Assembly: GCA_965232455.1 (NCBI GenBank) | Contig: OZ246981.1 | Coordinates: forward strand, 5,782,429 to 5,846,428 | Reading direction: 5' to 3' | Length of the DNA stretch: 64,000 nucleotides | DNA from: JBFGFX01 sp965232455 | GTDB lineage: Bacteria > Pseudomonadota > Gammaproteobacteria > Steroidobacterales > Woeseiaceae | Part shown: positions 63,980 to 64,000 of the stretch, piece after piece | How the letters are laid out: each line of letters opens with the position of its first letter | Position numbering within the stretch: the stretch's first letter is position 1 | Translations under genes and position numbers: made by a program | Notes under the pieces: generated by a model | The model's input: only the letters and a program-made list of their open reading frames with translations | Told to the model about the DNA's origin: nothing | Database searches by the model: none

Positions 63980-64000
63980 AGCCGTCTCCCCCGGCGCGGT

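Overview
The window reads as one contiguous chromosomal stretch of a GC-rich (roughly 60% by eye) gammaproteobacterium. The evidence is gene order and gene content: the distal spc and alpha ribosomal operons (rpsE to rplQ), uvrA divergent from an MFS gene next to ssb, the miaB-phoH-ybeY-corC-lnt block, leuS-lptE, and slyX, uup, upp and sufE. A marine lineage such as Woeseiaceae or a relative is possible, but I cannot fix the taxon from sequence alone. I see no tRNA, rRNA, CRISPR array, phage or transposase gene.

Layout. (1) 1-5405: end of spc operon plus alpha operon, all on the + strand. (2) 5406-7622: a 434-bp nested palindrome, a pterin dehydratase/SDR pair, a second long palindrome, and a small acidic protein whose promoter and start are unusual. 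(3) 7935-12197: an RND efflux adaptor/pump pair. (4) 12205-16566: a REP-like repeat, a prolidase, a gamma-glutamyltransferase and trpS. (5) 16567-19732: a lower-GC stretch of small orphan genes separated by attC-like recombination sites, with decayed gene ends; it looks like a cassette cluster without an integrase. (6) 19828-43987: a macro-domain pseudogene followed by about 40 small, mostly single-domain accessory genes (cupins, GNATs, HADs, MAPEG proteins, lipoproteins, DUF families, a Tat-exported flavin dehydrogenase with a CxxCH motif), nearly all on the + strand, with core genes upp, uup and slyX embedded. (7) 44060-54339: core repair, translation and envelope genes (uvrA, MFS, ssb, miaB, phoH, ybeY, corC, lnt). 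(8) 54348-57147: a second copy of the REP-like repeat, then a TetR regulator with its own palindromic operator, cysC and sat (sulfate activation). (9) 57247-63979: leuS, lptE, a HEAAH-motif protein, a membrane protein, hisI, cysS and sufE.

Main points for a second look: the nested palindrome at 5422-5855, the 166-bp palindrome at 7021-7186, the attC-like array at 16.6-19.3 kb with duplicated oxygenase tails, the apparent ATC start at 7549, the TetR-cysC-sat unit, and the periplasmic hydroxy-acid dehydrogenase with a possible c-heme site.
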